The translations under genes and the position numbers were made by a program. From Micrasema longulum (taxonomy: Eukaryota; Arthropoda; Insecta; Trichoptera; Brachycentridae): DNA of 64,000 nt. A model generated the notes under the pieces. The model saw only the letters and a list, made by a program, of their open reading frames with translations. It ran no database searches and was not told the origin of the DNA. Below are positions 1-10,413 of this stretch, one piece after another (the first letter of the stretch is position 1; every line of letters begins with the position of its first letter). Location of the stretch: the NCBI GenBank assembly GCA_022494885.1, contig JAGVSM010004013.1, positions 62,001-126,000 of the forward strand. The letters run 5' to 3'.

Positions 1-19
1 TAGAAATAAACGTATTTGT

Positions 20-805
20 TTATAAATTACCTTAAATCAAAACTATTACTCAATGGGAAAAAGGAAAAAAGCGGAAAGAGGAAAAAGGAAAGGGGGAGAG
101 ATTAAGGAAGAGAAAGGAGATGTTTCTTCAGACGTGATTTAAACAGAGATAATGTAGTAACATCTTTGATGGTGGATGGGAGATGATTCCACAGTCGAGC
201 CGCATGGACACTATATGAATTAGAGAAGAAAGAGGAATTGTGTATGAGTATTAAGAGAGTGCCTTGAGAATGAGAACGAAGAGGTAAACCATGAACTGAT
301 AAGCGTTGAAATTTTTCACACAGGTATATAGGAGCGTTAGGACTATGAAGTACATTGAACAGAAGTGAGAGGGAGTGATAGTCTCCGCTGTCTAATTTTG
401 AGCCATTTCAGTTGCCTACGATAATCAGAAATGTGGTCATATTTCCTAAGACCTAAAATGTACCTTATGCATGTATTCTGAAGTCGTTCAAGTTTATCGA
501 GTTGCTCACAGCTTAAATCAGTCATGGAAACATCAGCGTAATCTAGAATGGGTAGTAGTAATGTTTGTACAAGAGTGCATTTAGTACTAATGGGTAAGAA
601 TTTTTGCAACCTTCTAAGTGAGTGTAGACTGAAAAATATTTTGTGGCTTAATTCATTAGTATGAGCTCGCCAGCAGAGATGTTCATCCATTAGTACTCCT
701 AGATTTTTTACGGATTTCCTGTATTGAATATTGGTACCATTGACAATAAGAGGATTAAGTGAAGGTATGTCTAGCTTACTAAGCAATCTTTGACTACCTG
801 CAAAC
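20..805 (-). pseudogene. LINE-alpha copy 1: 5'-truncated jockey/CR1-like non-LTR retrotransposon 3' end
   Basis: Translated on the minus strand, about 343-810 gives the end of a reverse transcriptase. It has the KNLGVLMD segment that follows the palm, then LLPILDYADV and LDKLERLQNTCIRYILG, typical of the thumb of jockey/CR1-group LINE ORF2. Below 343 the frame is broken but homology continues to about position 20. The extent is supported by a second copy at 54130-55115 and a third at 56050-56290. The catalytic YADD part and the endonuclease are missing, so it is dead. The open frame runs to 852, but its first ~14 codons come from the adjoining repeat E. Confidence 0.8.
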
Positions 806-1250
806 ATAATTTTGCCTATGTTTGAACATCCATATTTCTTCAATTCTTCCATCTGTTGATTTTAGTGAAGTTAAAGAGCTGAAACCTTTATTGTTGTGAA
901 GAGATTCATATGACTGAATTATTTCACAAACTAGGCAACGCCTGAAAACATTTTTTTAATTTTTAAACTTCTTCTTGGACCAGTTGGTTTTATTACAATA
1001 TTTGAATTTGTCCTAATGTTTGTGTTTGTCCAAACATAGTCTTAATGGTGAATATTACACAGTGTGTAAAGTGGCCACTTAAACCAGCCAATGGTTTATA
1101 AGCCCTGTAGATGCCTAGACTTCTATATTACCTTCTCTAAAATATTCTTATTCTCTGTTGTAATATGTTAATATTAACAGCTCCCCAGGGAGTTGAACCA
1201 GTACTTGTCTACAAAAATTTGACAAACTCAAAATATTGTTAACACAATAA
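805..1250 (-). repeat. Repeat E copy 1 (dispersed foldback-type repeat)
   Basis: Matches other E copies at 23.3, 23.9, 47.3, 48.9 and 61.5 kb. Landmarks are a tract like GGCAACGCCTGAAAA, the pair GTGTAAAGTGGCCACTTAAA / AAGCCCTGTAGATGCCTAG, and a tail with CAGCTCCCCAGGGAGTTGAA. It abuts LINE-alpha with no gap. It has no coding capacity, so it is probably a non-autonomous element. Confidence 0.7.
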
Positions 1251-1444
1251 AGAGTTTAATTGTGTTTTTGACTACGATTAATGATTTTTGAAATCTGGCT
1301 GACCACAGAACCTAAGATGTGCATTTTGCAGAAAAAATTTCGATGTATGTTGTGTCATTATGAATTAAATATTTATTATTTTATATTTATATTCGGTTAC
1401 TGAATTGTAAAGAATTGCTTAAATTATTTGTTACAATAACTTTC

Positions 1445-1510
1445 AAAATAATTATTTAGTCGTAAGCCCTGTAAATGCCTAGACTTCCATATTACTTAAG
1501 ATTTTATCTT
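1445..1510 (-). repeat. Repeat E fragment
   Basis: A short piece with TAAGCCCTGTAAATGCCTAG and a diverged ACTTCCATATTAC end, the terminal part of repeat E. The DNA between 1511 and 2010 is AT-rich and I see nothing else recognisable in it. Confidence 0.5.
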
Positions 1511-2013
1511 AAAGATTCTTCTCATAGTTTCTTTGAATCCCTAAAATATGTATGTGTATATTTATGTTTTTCCTTTTTTAAAAATGTGATTACTATTTTG
1601 TTTTATTTTTACATTTGAGCATGTTTTTATTCTTTATTCTAATTCTTAACTATAAATTTAATATAATTTCCATTTATAAATACTAACTACAAACTACAAA
1701 CTTTAAAATAACTTTATTTACTTAAATTTTAATTTTTAAACAACTTCCATTCATGTTTTTTTTTTCCTTCTCTTTTTTGGCCTTTCATTAATAACCTTAC
1801 ATATAATTACTTTATAATATGGAAACTTCACTGGTCCGTTAGAGTTAAGTCTAACTGTGTAAAATATAAAACTTTGTACCTGTACTGTATGTTTCCTAAA
1901 TAAAAGAAAATAAAATTTAAAAAAATTCCCTTCTTTAAGGTATTCTCCATTCCTGTTGTAATTTGTTAATGATTTTAATGTTAAAGACAAATAACGCTCT
2001 TGCGCACGGAAAA

Positions 2014-2242
2014 AGTATGAAGCCGAAGAATTGGAAGCATTACTCGATAGATACCCAGACATGTCGGACGGAAAACGAACTTGCAGAATCATTAGGAGTT
2101 GATCACACAGATCAACAGTTGTCAAACATTTAAAAGCATTTGGAATTATTCAAAAGCAAGGAAATTTGATGCCGCCGTACAAATTGAAGCCGAGAGACGT
2201 CGTAGAAAAACAGCGGAACTTATTCAAGTCCCCAGTATATGA
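2014..2242 (+). pseudogene. mariner transposase relic (N-terminal helix-turn-helix part)
   Basis: Joining two plus-strand frames gives ELEALLDRYP, ELAESLGVDH, then VVKHLKAFGIIQKQG and YKLKPRDV. This is the order of the N-terminal DNA-binding region of mariner-family transposases (IS630/Tc1/mariner), where LG(V)-x-V-x-LKA-G-IQK-G and ELKPRDV are hallmarks. There are frameshifts, and the downstream catalytic DD(D) domain is absent. No terminal inverted repeats were found. From 2243 to 2870 nothing else is recognisable. Confidence 0.75.
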
Positions 2243-2870
2243 TCTATTAAGTACTGTTATCTGCTTGAGTTGAAACCTACAGATTATTCATACATAGATA
2301 AAATAATTTAAATATCATTACAGAGAAACAATTGTATGCCTGATCAATTCTCGCCTACACTTGAACAATGTAGATAATTGTTTGCATTGAAGCATTTTAT
2401 ATTGTAAAATCAATCTATTACATTTATATAAAACAATGATTCATTTCTTCTGTCCGATACCGTAGACATTTTTTTTCTTTCGCTGAAGAAAATTGTGTTT
2501 TAGAAATAAAACCGCGAGGGAAATAATGTGCCTCGTGTTTTTCTTGGCATACTGACTTGACACATTCATTTATCTTAAATTAAATCAGGATCGTGCAGTA
2601 TTAAAGTTCTATATTATCAGACCCGCCACAACGTGACAATTAAAATACTTAAAAAATCATCATAGAAAGAGAAATATTACGCAGCAATTGTGTAAAGTTG
2701 AAAATAAACAAAATCATCAAATTCAGTGGTACGGGAAATTGGGAGCGGTACAAATTAAAGCACTAAATTTTACAACGAAGTTGCTTGAATATGCGTAAAA
2801 AATAAATGATTTGAATAAAAACAAACCACTTTGAACGATGTCGCTAGTTCTTTTGAAGCAACCTAAAATC

Positions 2871-3064
2871 GGGTTGTGGTCCTGTGGCTAGTGTCTCGGA
2901 CTCACGGACCGAAGGTCCGCGGTTCAAATCCCACTCTACCCCAACTCCATTCCATTTTCTAATAGTGAGTTATTTACAACTCGTTGAAAATGGCCCTCAA
3001 AATTAAATATTTGGGTAAATCATAAGAACGCAAATATTTCTTTTAAAAAAAAAAAAAAAAAAAA
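2871..3064 (+). mobile_element. SINE A copy 1 (tRNA-derived SINE with poly-A tail)
   Basis: Starts GGGTTGTGGTCCTGTGGCTA (A-box-like), has a B box GGTTCAAATCC about 50 bp later, then a tRNA-unrelated body containing ACTCGTTGAAAATGGCC and GGGTAAATCATAAGAACGC, and ends in a long A run. Nearly identical copies lie at 30796 and 57973; diverged or partial ones at 15448, 36855, 37262 and 51363. RNA polymerase III promoter boxes and shared 3' body identify a SINE rather than a working tRNA. Confidence 0.9.
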
Positions 3065-3065
3065 G

Positions 3066-3275
3066 ATAGTGTTATGATAGATTTTCGGTTCCGGAAAGCC
3101 AATTCACCAATCAGCAGAACTCACCAAAGAAAACTTGTGACGTCACACGCGGAGTAATATCGAAATTACAAAAAATCATAGCGCTGATAATAAGATACAT
3201 GCATTGTTTTTCTTAGTTTGACAGTCTATTAACAAAAAACTTTAAAAAAACTACTGAACATCCTATAAAACATCA
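3066..3275 (+). repeat. Repeat H copy 1 (CRE-containing MITE-like repeat)
   Basis: Directly after the SINE tail. Carries GATAGATTTTCGGTTCCGGA, ACCAATCAGCAGAACTC and CTTGTGACGTCACACGCGGA, shared with copies at 37.4 and 39.4 kb; related arms lie at 18.2, 38.2 and 38.9 kb. It contains TGACGTCA, the palindromic CRE/ATF site. No ORF. Confidence 0.65.
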
Positions 3276-4109
3276 CATTGTCATTATGACATGTAAAATT
3301 AATATTAGTTTTATTTATTTTATTTTCCATACTCGTTTCCGAGCCGGTGTAGTCTGACAATTGGAGAGTTTACAAAATAATAATATCAGACGTATACCCT
3401 TTGTTTATTCTTTTTTATTCTATTTGTTTATTTTGCTATTTTTTTGCTATTCTATTGCTAATTTTGCTTTTCTTTTTGGTTCAAAAGACACTGCGGAATA
3501 AATAAAATCGCAAATAAACATTGCACACAAGCACTATATTTCGAATGAATAAATAACTGTCAGACCAGTAATTGCATAAAATCTATTTTATAATTACACA
3601 TTTGAAATATGTTATGTCAATTTGTTGGGTAAAAAATATTCACCCAGTGGCAATGCCGATGTTGCAAACACCAATGTAAAATGTACACATTTCCACTCAG
3701 TTTCAAAGGCAAATGGGTATTAAAGCTTTTGAAATCTGACTCCTGAGCGCCGCTTTAAAATTTACCTTAAATTTATAGCAGTCATTTTATTGTTATGATG
3801 CTTTTCGGTAAAGTTATTCCTTTGAGTGTATACTTCGGCATTAAATATGTAAGATGGTACTACTTTCCTTTATGTTTGAAGAGATGCTGTGGAGGAAAAC
3901 TGAAAAATCTATTTTAAGGGGTTAAATGCGATGAAAATTAGAGGATTTAAACATTTTAAATATAAATGTACGTAGATATGTGATTTTTTTCACATCCGTT
4001 CCAAAGTGGAGCATGCGGACATCATAAATGCGTTTGTAGTGTCGATAATTGCAATGGTATATACGTAGTAGTAGTCGTTTATTGTAATGGTATCTACGCA
4101 GGTCTACCA
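3276..4109. other. Unassigned AT-rich intronic DNA
   Basis: No coding similarity, SINE boxes or repeats shared with the rest of the window were seen. The short open frame at its end (minus strand, 3922-4110) looks random. Confidence 0.4.
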
Positions 4110-4693
4110 ATGAATAAAATGACTCGCCTACAGTCTGTATTGAATGCCGCAGCGAGACTTATTTTTGGAATCTCAAGTTTAGTTGTATCACTCCACTACT
4201 TCGGGAATTACACTGGCTACGTTTTCCACAGAGGGTGGAATACAAACTCTGTTGGCTTATGTATAAGTCATTGCACAACTCTGTTCCAGAATATCTAAGG
4301 AAACTTTGCATTCCAGATGAACTAGCTGACAGACGTCTTACGCTTAGATCAGCTACATCTACGTCGAAAGGAAAAGTTATTATACCTCTACGCAAACAGC
4401 GCATTAAATTCGGCGAACGCGCATTTGCGGTCGCAGGCCCTACGGCATGGAATGCTCTCCCAGCAGAGATCCGAAACTGAGAGTGAACTGATGTTTCGGA
4501 AGAAACTTAAAACCCACTTGTTTTCTAAATAATTTTAATAAATTCTTAGCATGTGGTGACAAAGTACATTATTTTAGTTAAATTAAAAAATTAAAATTAA
4601 TTTTATATCTTTATATGATCACTTTGTAAAGCTCCCTTGAGGTATTATATTACGAAAATGGCGCTATATAAGTTATCCATAACAATAATAATA
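4110..4693 (+). pseudogene. LINE-beta copy 1: L2/CR1-like non-LTR retrotransposon 3' end
   Basis: Reads RLQSVLNAAARLIFGIS, then with frame changes EYKLCWLMYKSLH, VPEYLRKLC, RRLTLRSATST and FGERAFAVAGPTAWNALP. The AF(S/A)VAGPxAWNxLP segment is characteristic of the ORF2 C terminus of L2/CR1-group LINEs. A 3' UTR follows with TTGAGGTATTATATTACGAA and GGCGCTATATAAGTTATCCA, ending in a short (AATAAT) microsatellite, the usual L2/CR1 style of tail rather than poly-A. Copies or tails occur at 7.6, 17.1, 39.3, 50.0, 50.2, 53.0, 58.3 and 59.1 kb. Confidence 0.85.
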
Positions 4694-5099
4694 ATCACCA
4701 GACGCTTCTAAAAGACCCAATCTCTGCCTACCGCCACGTTAATAACGCGTCCCTAAGTTGACTGAGTACAGTCGAAAGACTGTCTTCAAAGGCTTCTGAA
4801 GATGGTGTTAACACTCCTGAGGCATCCGCGGTACATCTTCAAGACGCTCGTTTTAGAAGGCTTGTTTATGCTTTGCACTTCAATGTCGGTTACAAAATCA
4901 AACCACCTTATAGCTAATATTCTCTTCAAGCACTTACTTTCATAACTTAGAAGAAAATTCTAGTGATATGTAATAAATAATTTCCGTAGATTCCCACAGC
5001 GATATTTCAAAATGATACTTGATTATACCTAATGACTAAAAAAGAAAGAAATAATTGCTTCAAAGAAGATAATTCCTATTAAAAATGAAAATAAATATA
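4694..5099. other. Unassigned DNA
   Basis: Nothing recognisable beyond weak local inverted repeats around GAAGATG/CATCTTC (about 4796-4845). Confidence 0.3.
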
Positions 5100-5285
5100 T
5101 TGTAATATAAAAAATATGCACTACACGTTATTAAATATTTGTATATAACCACTTACTGACTTTTTTATGTCTGCCGGTTTCGAGACGTACCCGTCTTTTT
5201 GTCAGGACACCAATTAAAACATCATGGAAAACCCACTGTACTTTTTTTAAAAAAAAGGAATAACCCGCTAAGCCTCTATTTTTAG
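5100..5285 (-). repeat. Repeat T copy 1 (hammerhead-like motif)
   Basis: On the minus strand it reads AATTGGTGTCCTGAC, a short arm, TACGTCTCGAAACCGG, AGACAT and TCAGTAAGTG, closely matching T copy 2 (5880-6060), which is in inverted orientation about 650 bp away. The CTGA...GAAAC arrangement resembles Penelope-like element termini. Confidence 0.55.
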
Positions 5286-5470
5286 GCTTGTCAGCAGATG
5301 GTATAGAGGAGATATGGGAGGAGGTAATTAAAAATACACTACAACACCCAGACCAATTGATAAAAAAATATTTCTTTGATTTTTTTCTTGCAACTGGCGG
5401 GAATCGAACCCGCGACGCCAGTTTTACAGTTAGCCGACTAACCAACTGCGCCACGGCACCGGTCGCCATT
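5286..5470 (-). mobile_element. SINE D (tRNA-derived)
   Basis: The minus strand has GCCGTGGCGCAGTTGGTTAG (A box) and CGGGTTCGATTCCCGCCAGT (T arm with a perfect B box), followed by an unrelated body of about 110 bp. The paired T arm and canonical boxes are clear, but the acceptor stem is poor. Only one copy is in the window, so SINE status rests on the tRNA-unrelated tail. A genuine tRNA gene is less likely. Confidence 0.6.
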
Positions 5471-5636
5471 GTTGTTGCACAAAAATATAAAAACCAACAC
5501 AACATGCATTTCAATTAGCAACCCTCACATGCACTGATTAGGTTTTGAACATATTTTATGTTGTGGGAGAAATTGTTTTAAAAAGGAACGGGATGAAGGG
5601 AGGGGCGTGAGTTTGATAGGTGACCATTATTATTTG

Positions 5637-5803
5637 TATTTTTTGCACCACAATAGGCCAGGAGGCCCAATAACAGGGATGAATTACAGAACACCCAGGC
5701 ATAAGAAAAATCACATTGATTTTTTGTGATCTCACCGGGAATTGAACCCGGAATCTTCCATTTGTGAGTCAAGCGTCTTGACCACTACACCACGGAGGTC
5801 GCG
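5637..5803 (-). mobile_element. SINE C copy 1 (tRNA-derived)
   Basis: Minus strand: GACCTCCGTGGTGTAGTGGT (A box), GCTTGACTCAC, GGGTTCAATTCCCGGTGAGA (B box), then a body ending in GGCCTCCTGGCCTATTGTGG. Same structure as copies at 39085-39251 (minus) and 52697-52880 (plus). Confidence 0.85.
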
Positions 5804-5879
5804 AATTACAATGGAACATCGCATAATGGGCTACACTAAAAGGTTGTTTGATTATTGATCAAAGGAACATATTTTTTTT

Positions 5880-6060
5880 TAAGCTTTCCTAAGGTGTAGT
5901 TGAAGGTGTATAGTGGGTTTTGCATGTTGGTTTAATTGGTGTCCTGACGAAGAGATGGATACGTCTCGAAACCGGTAGACATAGACTGGAACAGGAAGTC
6001 AGTAAGTGTTATTTACAAATATTTAATAACATTAAGTCAAATGTTTGACCACAATCTTAA
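5880..6060 (+). repeat. Repeat T copy 2 (hammerhead-like core)
   Basis: Contains GTGTCCTGACGAAGAGATGG then TACGTCTCGAAACCGG. CTGACGA fits the CUGANGA box and is joined to GAAA by a GAGA/TCTC stem, as in hammerhead ribozymes, but a correctly placed cleavage UH after stem III was not found. It is inverted relative to copy 1. Confidence 0.5.
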
Positions 6061-6964
6061 TGCTTTAAATATTAATAATATAAAAAATACATTTTTAAAT
6101 ATTATTTTTAATAGTTTTATTTATTTTAACAAATAAAATAACAAACATAATTGTATTTTTGTTCCCGCAAAGCCGAGACTTGTCTGCTGGTTAAATATAT
6201 TTTTATTATTTATAAAGGGTAAATACATAGTTTAATAATAAATGAAAAAATATTTTAAATTTATGTGCACACATAAGTTTCACTTGCTGTTTTTAACAAG
6301 TTCTTGACTATTTTTTTAAAATGTATTTAGGTTTTTTTCCTCACGATTTTCAACTAGTAGTAAATAAAATAGTTTTGGTACTACTCTCCCCATTGTTCTA
6401 TCTCCAAAGTAGATTTTCTGTCGTGGCTAAACATATGTTCTAAACGATTGTTATAGTACTGCAATCGTATTTAGGTTCATTGCCTTACGGATCACAGAGT
6501 GCGAAAATAGGGGATGAGGAAATAATTTCATAAAATATTTGTATAAATTTCCATTATATTTTTCCTAGAACATTTTTCAGTTATGCTAGTTTAGTGACGC
6601 TTTCTTCACGAAAATACTCGTGTGATAGCGATATGAACCATATTTTTTGACTGATACGCTATGCACTAGTCGTGACAAGCCAAAGCTTTCGTATCATAAT
6701 TCGTCTGCGGCTCCGTTCCAATTATTTTCGAACGAAAATAAATAATCGCTTGAGTGCTGGGCCTTCAAACCCCAATCCCAATATTGAGATCAAAACATCA
6801 AACGAAACAGCCAATGAGCTCAAAAAGTATCTGAATTACATTACAGAAAATTAACCTTTTTTTATTTGTTTATTTAAGAACATATACAAAATGTACCAGA
6901 GAGTAGATGGCAAAAAGCTCATTTACGGACAGGCATATTCTTACTTATTTTTTAATGATTCATT
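6061..6964. other. Unassigned AT-rich DNA
   Basis: No recognisable coding or repeat content. A 60-codon open frame (6672-6854, plus) has no familiar motif and I do not call it a gene. Confidence 0.3.
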
Positions 6965-7165
6965 TTGATAACACTTTATATTTATTTATTTATTCATATT
7001 TTTTTCCATTATAAATTATGATTAATGATAAAAATAATGTGACCTCACTGGGGTTACCCGTGGCGAGGATACTTAACAATATACTTATAAATATTTTTAC
7101 ATTTAAAATATTTAAGTTTGTTAGTGACAATTCTTGATGGAAGTTCATTGTAATTTATTAAAGAA
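6965..7165 (-). repeat. Repeat Q copy 1 (LINE 3' UTR-like)
   Basis: Read on the minus strand, TAAGTATCCTCGCCACGGGT, CCCAGTGAGGTCACATTATT and an (AATAAATA) tail match Q copy 2 at 21935-22045 (plus). The A-rich AATAAATA end suggests a LINE 3' terminus. Confidence 0.55.
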
Positions 7166-7194
7166 AAAAAAGACGAGTGATACTTTAATCCACA

Positions 7195-7262
7195 AATTTG
7201 GAATATTTAGTGACCGGTTTCATTGCTTTTGCGACATCTTCGAGACTGGTTTTTTGATAAAG
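7195..7262 (-). repeat. Stem-loop repeat of J type
   Basis: Minus strand shows CCAGTCTCGAAGATGTCGC, AGCAATGAAACCGGTCACTA. It resembles the (C)GAAGATG...GAAA...GGTCA arrangement of the J family (9.0, 31.7, 19.2 kb), seen in Penelope-like element ends. Confidence 0.3.
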
Positions 7263-7574
7263 AAGTTCAATGTATTAATATAAACCAGAGGTAAGGATAT
7301 AGAATTCAAAATTATATGAAAGTAAATTAAATAAAATATTTTTTATCTTAAGGATCATTAACATGTTTTTTTAAGAAGTAAAAATTGATCAAATATCTAC
7401 ACTGTACTATGAAGAGATGAGAGGGTAAAGAAGGAAGGAGAGAGGGATGAACATGATAATATCGTGAAAAATTAATTTTCAAGCAAATGATTTAAATTCA
7501 CAGATAAAAATTTGTATAATTTAGATTGAAATTTATTGCAAAAGCGAGGGAAAACTTATTTTAAAAGAAAATAT

Positions 7575-7630
7575 TGAAATCTAGGGTCTCACACTTAGAT
7601 CAGCTACGTCTACGGCGAGAGGAAAAGTTA
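7575..7630 (+). repeat. LINE-beta fragment
   Basis: ACTTAGATCAGCTACGTCTA and GGCGAGAGGAAAAGTTATTA match the coding part of LINE-beta (4335-4385 and 17322-17356). It is isolated and flanked by unrelated DNA. Between 7631 and 8071 nothing else is identified. Confidence 0.6.
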
Positions 7631-8071
7631 TTAACAGAGGGGTGTACTTATGTTGGAATACGATTTTTAAAAACGTATTGAATTTAATATTATTTGAGTA
7701 TTACCAAAAATCCAGTAAAAGTAAATAAATGGGTAGAAATTATAAATAATTTAAGGAAAGAATCTGATTGAGATCCACAAAAAACAAATGCTGTATGTAA
7801 ACAGTGTTTACACAATACACAAAAAAACAACATCATTCCATTTTTTTGTAAATGCATTCTCCTCGGATGCAACTCTGGTATATTGATGAACAAAACATTT
7901 ATGCTCCTTATTTCTTTTTTACACATTGGATTGAAGATTTTAATATCTACGAACACGCACAGCGCGAAGATCTATATTTCTCTGAAAACCGCATGTAAAT
8001 CGGTTAAGCCGTTCAGGAGGAGTTCGGTGACATCACACGTAGAGACGAATTATATATATATATAAAGATGG

Positions 8072-8440
8072 ACGTTTTGAGTTGATTACTGACCGTTTTA
8101 ACTATCAAAACACGAAATACAACTCGGATATGTTACGAAATCGCGAGGAGACGACGTTTTCTTATACAAGCGTTAATCGATTTTGGTTGTGTTTCGTTGA
8201 TAGGATAACGGCCTAGTTTAACATAAAATTTTAGATTGTCACATGGTTATTTCGATTATAGACGGTTTTCACGGCTGTGTTTAAATGTGATTTAAACAGG
8301 GGAAATACCTCTAGTTAACTTTAGCAACGATTTAAACGAGATTTGCATTTTTTTGCGATAATCAAAGATTGCGAAATCGATTTTTAAACTAAGCCAATCA
8401 GGTTTTACAAGGAGATGGTAAAATACCCCCTAAATACATT
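8072..8440 (+). repeat. Repeat F copy 1 (non-autonomous DNA-transposon-like)
   Basis: Homologous over its length to 25752-26175 on the opposite strand. Shared blocks are GAGTTGATTACTG, AAATGTGATTTAAACA, TTTTTGCGAT and the end CAAGGAGATGGTAAAATACC. No coding frame. Further ends of this type occur at 26.95 kb. Confidence 0.6.
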
Positions 8441-8752
8441 TGGCTACTGATTAAACTGTTTTTTAAAAGCTTTGCGTTGCAAAGATTTAGCCCCGAACTC
8501 TGTTGATTCCAAATGCCCTATATGAATTTTAATTAATTAACAGAAATTTGTACGTAAAATTTACGTGATTTAATAGTAAATAATATTCCGTAAAGTAAGT
8601 AGAACTTAAGTACGTTATAATAAAGTTACATGCTTTCTGGCGCCTCCCTAATTAAGTCAAATTTAATTTGGTACACATTACCGTATACGTGTAAAGCATT
8701 ACCGTTCTTACTGTGTGCCCATATACCTGCACATTATACATACCTATAGACG
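8441..8752. other. Unassigned DNA before the GC island
   Basis: AT-rich with a short hairpin of GTACGTAAAATTTACGTG type near 8550. No element was recognised. It could hold upstream promoter elements for the GC island that follows. Confidence 0.3.
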
Positions 8753-8858
8753 GGGTCCGCGTTCATGGCGTGCGCGGTCGGAGGTGCTGGCGGGGTAGAA
8801 ACTCCTCTCTCCCGCGTCGCACACCCGAGAGGCCCTTGCCGTTAGCGCTGGGCGTGCT
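8753..8858 (+). ncRNA. Candidate structured RNA or unknown GC-rich repeat
   Basis: An abrupt ~105-bp GC-rich island in AT-rich DNA. On the plus strand it can form a stem GGTGC/GCACaCC enclosing GCGGG/CCCGC, then a second hairpin GCCC...GGGC, and it ends GGGCGTGCTTTTTT, which looks like a polymerase III stop. I do not recognise it as 7SK, SRP, RNase P/MRP, U6 or 5S. An ancient repeat or a promoter-less GC patch is equally possible, so the ncRNA label is a hypothesis. Confidence 0.25.
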
Positions 8859-9025
8859 TTTTTAATGCGCGTGATCGATGTTTCGATTTCTATCAAAATT
8901 CAAGTTACGTTTTCTTTTAAATATCAGAAGTAGAGAGCTATAGTATTGTGTACAAATAAGATCCAGAAATGAAGAGTGTTTTTTAATGGTATTTAGCGGA
9001 CGGAAGACAATAATTAATTTTTTCA

Positions 9026-9165
9026 TTTAAATTATTTATTGACAATTCTGAAGATGCCCATTAGAGGGTGAAAGCGCCAATTGGTCAAAATAAATAAGTG
9101 GAAGTGTACCAAGTATTTTTTAAATTAATAACTTAATAAGTTATTACATCATTAACAATTAATTT
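9026..9165 (+). repeat. Repeat J copy 1
   Basis: Contains TCTGAAGATGCCCATTAGAG, GGTGAAAGCGCCAATTGGTC and AGTGGAAGTGTACCAAGTAT. It is nearly identical to 31688-31880 but lacks about 50 bp internally. The GAAGATG...GTGAAAGCGC arrangement resembles terminal repeats of Penelope-like elements. Confidence 0.5.
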
Positions 9166-9344
9166 ATTACGGAAAACTAAAGACTAGGACAGCGGGCACA
9201 AAAATAACAGGCATTTTCTTAAAAATTGGTATAGTACCAATTACAGGCTATGCTTTTTCATAATTAAAAAAATACGCAAATTCTACATTTGATTTGGTCT
9301 TCTGTCTTCATTACTGTATCCAGTAAAGTTTTTGTATTATTTTG

Positions 9345-9600
9345 AATCTTACTACTACTACTACCATCACGCCATTTCCCAGTAAGGGTAGGCAGAGAGA
9401 ATGGACCGCCACACACGTCTATCTTGATATATATTCCTAGCTTCTCCCACATGCATACATCTTGTCATACATGCCCTTCAGTTCTGTCTGCATTTGACAT
9501 GACTAGACTCAAGATTTTGTGTTTTCCGATCATGTCACGTCTTCCTTGGTCATGGTCCAACAACGTTTCAAAGAAAAGTGGCATGGCTGCTCGGAATGCA
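9345..9600 (-). pseudogene. RTE-like LINE 3' end remnant
   Basis: Minus-strand translation gives PRKT, CMHVGEARNIYQDR and VWRSILSAYPYWEMA, then a stop. The same ending (VSAYLYGETA, stop, TGGTTTGT) is seen at 46555-46850 and near 50930. It corresponds to the basic C terminus of RTE-type ORFs. Frame breaks throughout. Confidence 0.5.
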
Positions 9601-9659
9601 AAGGGGTAAAATTATTCCTTTTTTGAAATAAAGCAATCTCTAAATCTGTCTTCATTTGA

Positions 9660-9850
9660 AAAACGTGGAACAAATATTGATCTTATATATTTTCAAAATA
9701 CTTAATGCTATAAGCGACGTCCCATCTCTGTTGCTATCAATTTCTTTTCGCGTTCCTAACCGTGTCACCAGAAGTGAAAATCTGCTATTTATTAAATCTT
9801 CTAAGCGCAACTTTTGTTTTTATGCCCCAACGTCCAGAATGTGTAAATAA
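9660..9850 (+). pseudogene. Jockey-like LINE ORF2 C-terminal fragment
   Basis: Plus frame reads LYIFKILNAISDVPSLLLSI then FRVPNRVTRSENLL. The (F)KLLNxxxDxPxLLxxIxFxVPxRxTR pattern is the conserved C terminus of jockey-clade ORF2 and recurs at 29412-29633 and 48346-48630. Nothing upstream is intact. Confidence 0.65.
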
Positions 9851-10413
9851 GTCAATTCATCACACAACTTGGAATTCTTTGTTTTACATCTTCCAGCTGT
9901 TTGTAGATCTCGTCACCATTCACCACAGTATGGGATGAAGATGAACGTTGATCATGTTTATGAATTTATTGTGAACCATTATTTTATTCCCTTGCCTATT
10001 CTTCCGTGCGCCATGAACGTAGACTCTGCCAATACCTAGTAACGAGTATAACCCCCTTCGTACTAATATTGTGAAGCTTGTACCCTGTACCCACCCAGTA
10101 CCTGTACACTGTACACTGTACAGAGTGCGCTGGCTTAACGTCATTAAATATCATAGAGACACAGGACTAATTGGTTTAATAGGATCAGGGTCGCTGCTCC
10201 TCATTAGCATCGTTGATACCCTGGAATCTAAAATCCACAACTGCCGGTAACCTAGTAAGCTCATAGAAAGTTCAATCTCTGATCAATTTCCGTACTATGA
10301 AAAAATTTTTAACTCCTAAGAGGACGCGCGGTGTAACTTTTCATCGTACAAACTTATTCCCGTATTTTCTCCCTGGATTATAGATATAGAGCACTGATTT
10401 AGATATTTTCAAA
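9851..10413. other. Unassigned DNA
   Basis: Only a short direct repeat, CTGTACACTGTACACTGTAC at about 10104-10123, stands out. No gene or shared repeat was recognised. Confidence 0.3.

Noticed and set aside
1751..2125. 124-codon minus-strand ORF
   Set aside because: Lies opposite the mariner relic, which reads sensibly on the plus strand; composition is low complexity.
5395..5470. Functional tRNA gene on the minus strand
   Set aside because: T arm is intact, but the acceptor stem fails and a tRNA-unrelated tail follows; called SINE D instead.
5940..5990. Active hammerhead ribozyme
   Set aside because: Core boxes fit, but no NUH cleavage site could be placed after stem III, so it is listed only as a hammerhead-like repeat.
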